Positions 61,699 through 64,000 of a stretch of DNA of 64,000 bases are shown in pieces; the stretch's first letter is position 1, and every line of letters begins with the position of its first letter. The position numbers were made by a program, and so were the translations under genes. The stretch comes from Rhizobiales bacterium GAS188. GTDB lineage: Bacteria > Pseudomonadota > Alphaproteobacteria > Rhizobiales > Beijerinckiaceae. Location: the NCBI GenBank assembly GCA_900104855.1, contig FNSS01000002.1, forward strand, positions 434,001 through 498,000, given 5' to 3'. The notes beneath the pieces are model-generated. The model was not told where the DNA came from. It searched no databases and saw nothing but the letters and a program-made list of their open reading frames with translations.

Positions 61699-62577
61699 TC
61701 AGCCTTTCTTATTTAAGATCAGAGCGTCGGAATTGGCAGGAGTGGTTTTACCATTTGCGGTCGTAGATCCGGGTCCACCGCCAGTGAACCACTTTCCATC
61801 GTAATTGATCCTGCCCTGTCCGTTGACTTCCCAAGTGAATTGGGGAGCGGTTTTACCAGTGGCGTCAGGCTTGGGAGTGAAGGTGGCGATACAATGCATG
61901 GTGCCACCTCCGCCCGCCTCCACGTTAGGCACGTCCCCCGCATGGCCGTCACACGCTACTATCGCAGGTACTCCATTCAAAGCGCCTTTGCCTTCAAAGT
62001 TCCAGTTGGTATAGTTGCCGGAAAGCTCCCCCTCGAACACCACCGAAGTGACCGACCATTCCCAAAATACCGCCCATACGCCCCAGGTATCGACCGGATT
62101 CGGCGGCTTCGGAACGTCAACAGATACCGTGTTAGAGGTTCCCAATACACGGTCGCTTGCGAGAGTGCAGGTGACAGAGAATTCCCCTCCAATAGATTTG
62201 TCGCTATCAGACACCTTGATGATGAGTTGACCCTTCTGAGGGGCTGCGGAGGTTCCGGTTATGTTGATCGGGGCGCCAGGCAAAGTCCGATCCTGCGTCA
62301 ATTGCTTTTGAACGAGGCTGCAAGTCAGAGTTGGCACGCCGCTAAGGGTCTGAGCATAGAGATCGGATGGATATTTGACGGTGTAGTTCAAGGTGATAAC
62401 TGGCAAGCCAGCTGAATCTCGGCTGGCTTTAGCATTTTCGATGGTGACTTTCGGGGGATCCGTGCCGGAGCTACCGAACAGTGAGCCGAACCATCCCATA
62501 GCTTCTGCTTGAGAAGTGGGATAAGCAATGGTCGCCGAGCTCACGAAGGCAACGATGGCACCGAGCTTTGTTCTCAT
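61699..62577 (-). CDS. Exported protein of unknown function
   Basis: The 292-residue protein has a signal peptide (LGAIVAFVSSATIAYPTSQA, EA) and then a beta-rich body without recognisable family: TLNYTVKYPSDLYAQTLSGV, EFSVTCTLASDRVLGTSNTV, WGVWAVFWEWSVTSVVFEGE. The cysteines (TCSLVQ, VTCTL, VACDG, MHCIA) could form two disulfides. The gene has clearly lower GC than its neighbours, which suggests transfer. It stands alone. Confidence 0.6.
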   Translation of the reverse strand: MRTKLGAIVAFVSSATIAYPTSQAEAMGWFGSLFGSSGTDPPKVTIENAKASRDSAGLPVITLNYTVKYPSDLYAQTLSGVPTLTCSLVQKQLTQDRTLPGAPINITGTSAAPQKGQLIIKVSDSDKSIGGEFSVTCTLASDRVLGTSNTVSVDVPKPPNPVDTWGVWAVFWEWSVTSVVFEGELSGNYTNWNFEGKGALNGVPAIVACDGHAGDVPNVEAGGGGTMHCIATFTPKPDATGKTAPQFTWEVNGQGRINYDGKWFTGGGPGSTTANGKTTPANSDALILNKKG

Positions 62578-62680
62578 GAACGCCTCCCCTGAAAGGCCGC
62601 AAATGCTAAAGAAGCGGCGGTAGCATCACACTAGCACGGGCGGAGCGCGATTGAAGAGCGGGACTGCGGGTTCGCGCGGG

Positions 62681-63519
62681 GGTTCTGGTGCAAATAGCCG
62701 GCACGAGCAAACGCTCCCTGCTGCGCCGTGCAGACTTCAGACCCCAAGCACTGCGTTCCAGACTGCAGGCGCGCCTCGGCCTTGAACGTCAAGACGTCCA
62801 AGTCCGAACTGTCCCTTACGGATGCGATGCATCAACTCAATGCCGGCGATCGTGATCGCCGCATTCGTGAACCCCTTGAGGCCGAGCATCACAGCAATGC
62901 GCAGCTTCACGCTCCGATGGTCTTGCTCAATCAGGTTGTTCAGGTACTTCGACGAGCGCAGCTTCGTGTCCGCGGGCAGCAAGCCATCGGCTTTCAGATC
63001 GTGCACCGCACGGTGAGATGCAGCATAGCCGTCCAGCGTGATGGCTTGCGGCACGTGCTGCTGGCCTTTGAGCGCTTTGCGAAAGAACGCCTTGGCGGCC
63101 GCGACATCGCGCTTGGCGCTCAGTCTGAAGTCGACCGTCTTCCCCGCCCCGTCAACGGCACGGTACAAGTAGCACCACTCGCCTCGGATCTTGACGTATG
63201 TCTCGTCGACTCGCCATGACCGGCCTACTGCCTGGGCAAACCGTCTCCAGTGCTTCTCGAACTCCGGTGCGAAGCGCTGCACCCAGCGCATGATGGTCGT
63301 ATGCGCAATCGACAGGCCGCGCTCGGCCATCATCTCCACCAGGTCTCGCAAGCTCAGCTTGAGGCGAAGATACCAGCGCACGCACAGGATGATGACTTCG
63401 CGATCGAAGTGGCGACCCTCGAACAGCTTCTCCACGCTCTTCAGCTTGCCCATTGCCGACCCTCAGCCAGTTCAACCGCCAGCATATCAGGTTGCATCGC
63501 CCCGTTTGCACCAGAGCCC
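62681..63519 (-). mobile_element. IS6-family insertion sequence (type 3), about 839 bp
   Basis: Ends GGTTCTGGTGCAAATAG and GGCTCTGGTGCAAACGG (inverse) enclose one transposase gene. It differs from the other two IS6 types in the window and truncates the transposase gene to its right. Confidence 0.85.
62737..63453 (-). CDS. IS6-family transposase, type 3
   Basis: The 238-residue protein has the IS6 layout: FDREVIILCVRWYLRLKLSL, HTH LRDLVEMMAERGLSIAHTTI, then WRVDETYVKIRGEWCYLYRA, AITLDGYAASHRAVHDLKAD and NLIEQDHRSVKLRIAVMLGL as DDE blocks. It is full length and probably active. Confidence 0.9.
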   Translation of the reverse strand: MGKLKSVEKLFEGRHFDREVIILCVRWYLRLKLSLRDLVEMMAERGLSIAHTTIMRWVQRFAPEFEKHWRRFAQAVGRSWRVDETYVKIRGEWCYLYRAVDGAGKTVDFRLSAKRDVAAAKAFFRKALKGQQHVPQAITLDGYAASHRAVHDLKADGLLPADTKLRSSKYLNNLIEQDHRSVKLRIAVMLGLKGFTNAAITIAGIELMHRIRKGQFGLGRLDVQGRGAPAVWNAVLGV

Positions 63520-64000
63520 ACAAGAGCCTGTCGCACGAGACGGTTCGCCGGCGGCTGGCTGAAAATGACCTGAAGCCTTGGCGCAAGGACATGTGGTGCA
63601 TTCCCCGGGTCGATGGCGAATACGTCGCGCGCATGGAAGACGTGCTTGACCTTTATGCCGAAGCGCCAAATCCCGAGCGACCGGTCGCGTCTGCTTCGAC
63701 GAAAGCCCGGTCCAACTCATCGGCGAGGTGCGCCAGCCGATCCCGGCCGAACCGGGCCAGCTCGAACGCTACGATTACGAATACCGCAACGGCACCGTCA
63801 ATCTCTTCGTCGTCCTCGATGTGAACCGGCCTTGGCGAAAGGTCAAAGTCACCGAACGGCGCACCGCACAAGACTACGCCCAATGCATGCGCGAACTCGT
63901 CGACGTCCATTATCCCGATGCCGACTACATCAGAGTTGTGCAGGATAACTTGTCGACCCATTCGGCCGGCGCCCTGTACAAGGCCTTCCCACCCGCCGAA
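63520..64000 (+). pseudogene. IS630-type transposase, 5'-truncated, frameshifted, runs off the window
   Basis: The first frame gives SHETVRRRLAENDLKPWRKD and MEDVLDLYAEAPNPERPV; after a shift near 63685 the second gives VCFDESPVQLIGEVRQPIPA, NGTVNLFVVLDVNRPWRKVK and IRVVQDNLSTHSAGALYKAF. FDES and QDNLSTH are the first two acidic blocks of this IS630-like group. The third lies beyond the window. The front was removed by the IS6 element. Confidence 0.8.

Overview
The window looks like an accessory, IS-riddled stretch of a GC-rich alphaproteobacterial genome, most likely Hyphomicrobiales (Rhizobiales). This is inferred from the gene families: the polyhydroxyalkanoate (PHA) set of class I synthase, phasin and dodecin; a long ParB-like protein near a strawberry-notch-type helicase/methyltransferase; and many short Rhizobiales-type hypothetical genes. 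No rRNA, complete tRNA or CRISPR array was seen. I cannot tell plasmid from chromosomal island, and I do not name a genus.

Layout. 0-7.3 kb: a LuxR-type regulator with a degenerate receiver, an 803-bp IS6-family copy, a SPOR-domain protein with broken upstream modules, a frameshifted FecR gene cut by an IS66 remnant. 7.6-12.2 kb: two tandem ParA-like genes. The second lacks the Walker A lysine and is split by two abutting insertions, both flanked by CTAG: an IS5/IS427 element and a 2.1-kb TetR/aldo-keto reductase unit that has inverted ends but no transposase. 12.5-21.7 kb: a graveyard of nested elements. A serine-hydrolase gene is split by an IS5/IS1031 element that is itself split by an IS630 element; it is followed by recombinase, IS21, ISL3, FkbM and RES-toxin fragments, an IS6 copy and a deleted Mu-type transposon. 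21.8-26.5 kb: two orphan TRAP solute-binding proteins and a 722-residue membrane protein with four long repeats and Sel1-like motifs. 26.7-38.1 kb: a LuxR remnant, more IS copies, a secreted Ig-like protein, a broken phosphoribosyltransferase and a second full LuxR paralogue.

39.1-42 kb is the PHA cluster (phasin, dodecin, synthase, all on the minus strand), with a strong terminator and a 13-bp inverted-repeat operator candidate before phasin. 42.5-44.9 kb is an IS91-family element with its own tyrosine recombinase. 45.2-48.6 kb carries an ABC-type solute-binding protein and a divergent MarR / AMP-dependent ligase pair with palindromic operators. 49-54.6 kb is a mobile-element backbone: ParB-like protein, RelB/YafQ toxin-antitoxin pair, and the first half of a methyltransferase-helicase. 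54.7-62.6 kb is an array of very small genes with repeated terminators, a repeated ~100-bp sequence, a recurring C-terminal tail, a WGR protein and the 3' end of a tRNA-Met (CAT), which looks like an integration scar. The window ends in an IS6-family element and a cut IS630-type transposase gene.

Two families of short non-autonomous inverted-repeat elements (MITE-like) are scattered through the window. One shares its ends with the 803-bp IS6-family element. Many frames are broken by single-base changes, some in homopolymer runs, so part of the apparent decay may be sequencing error.
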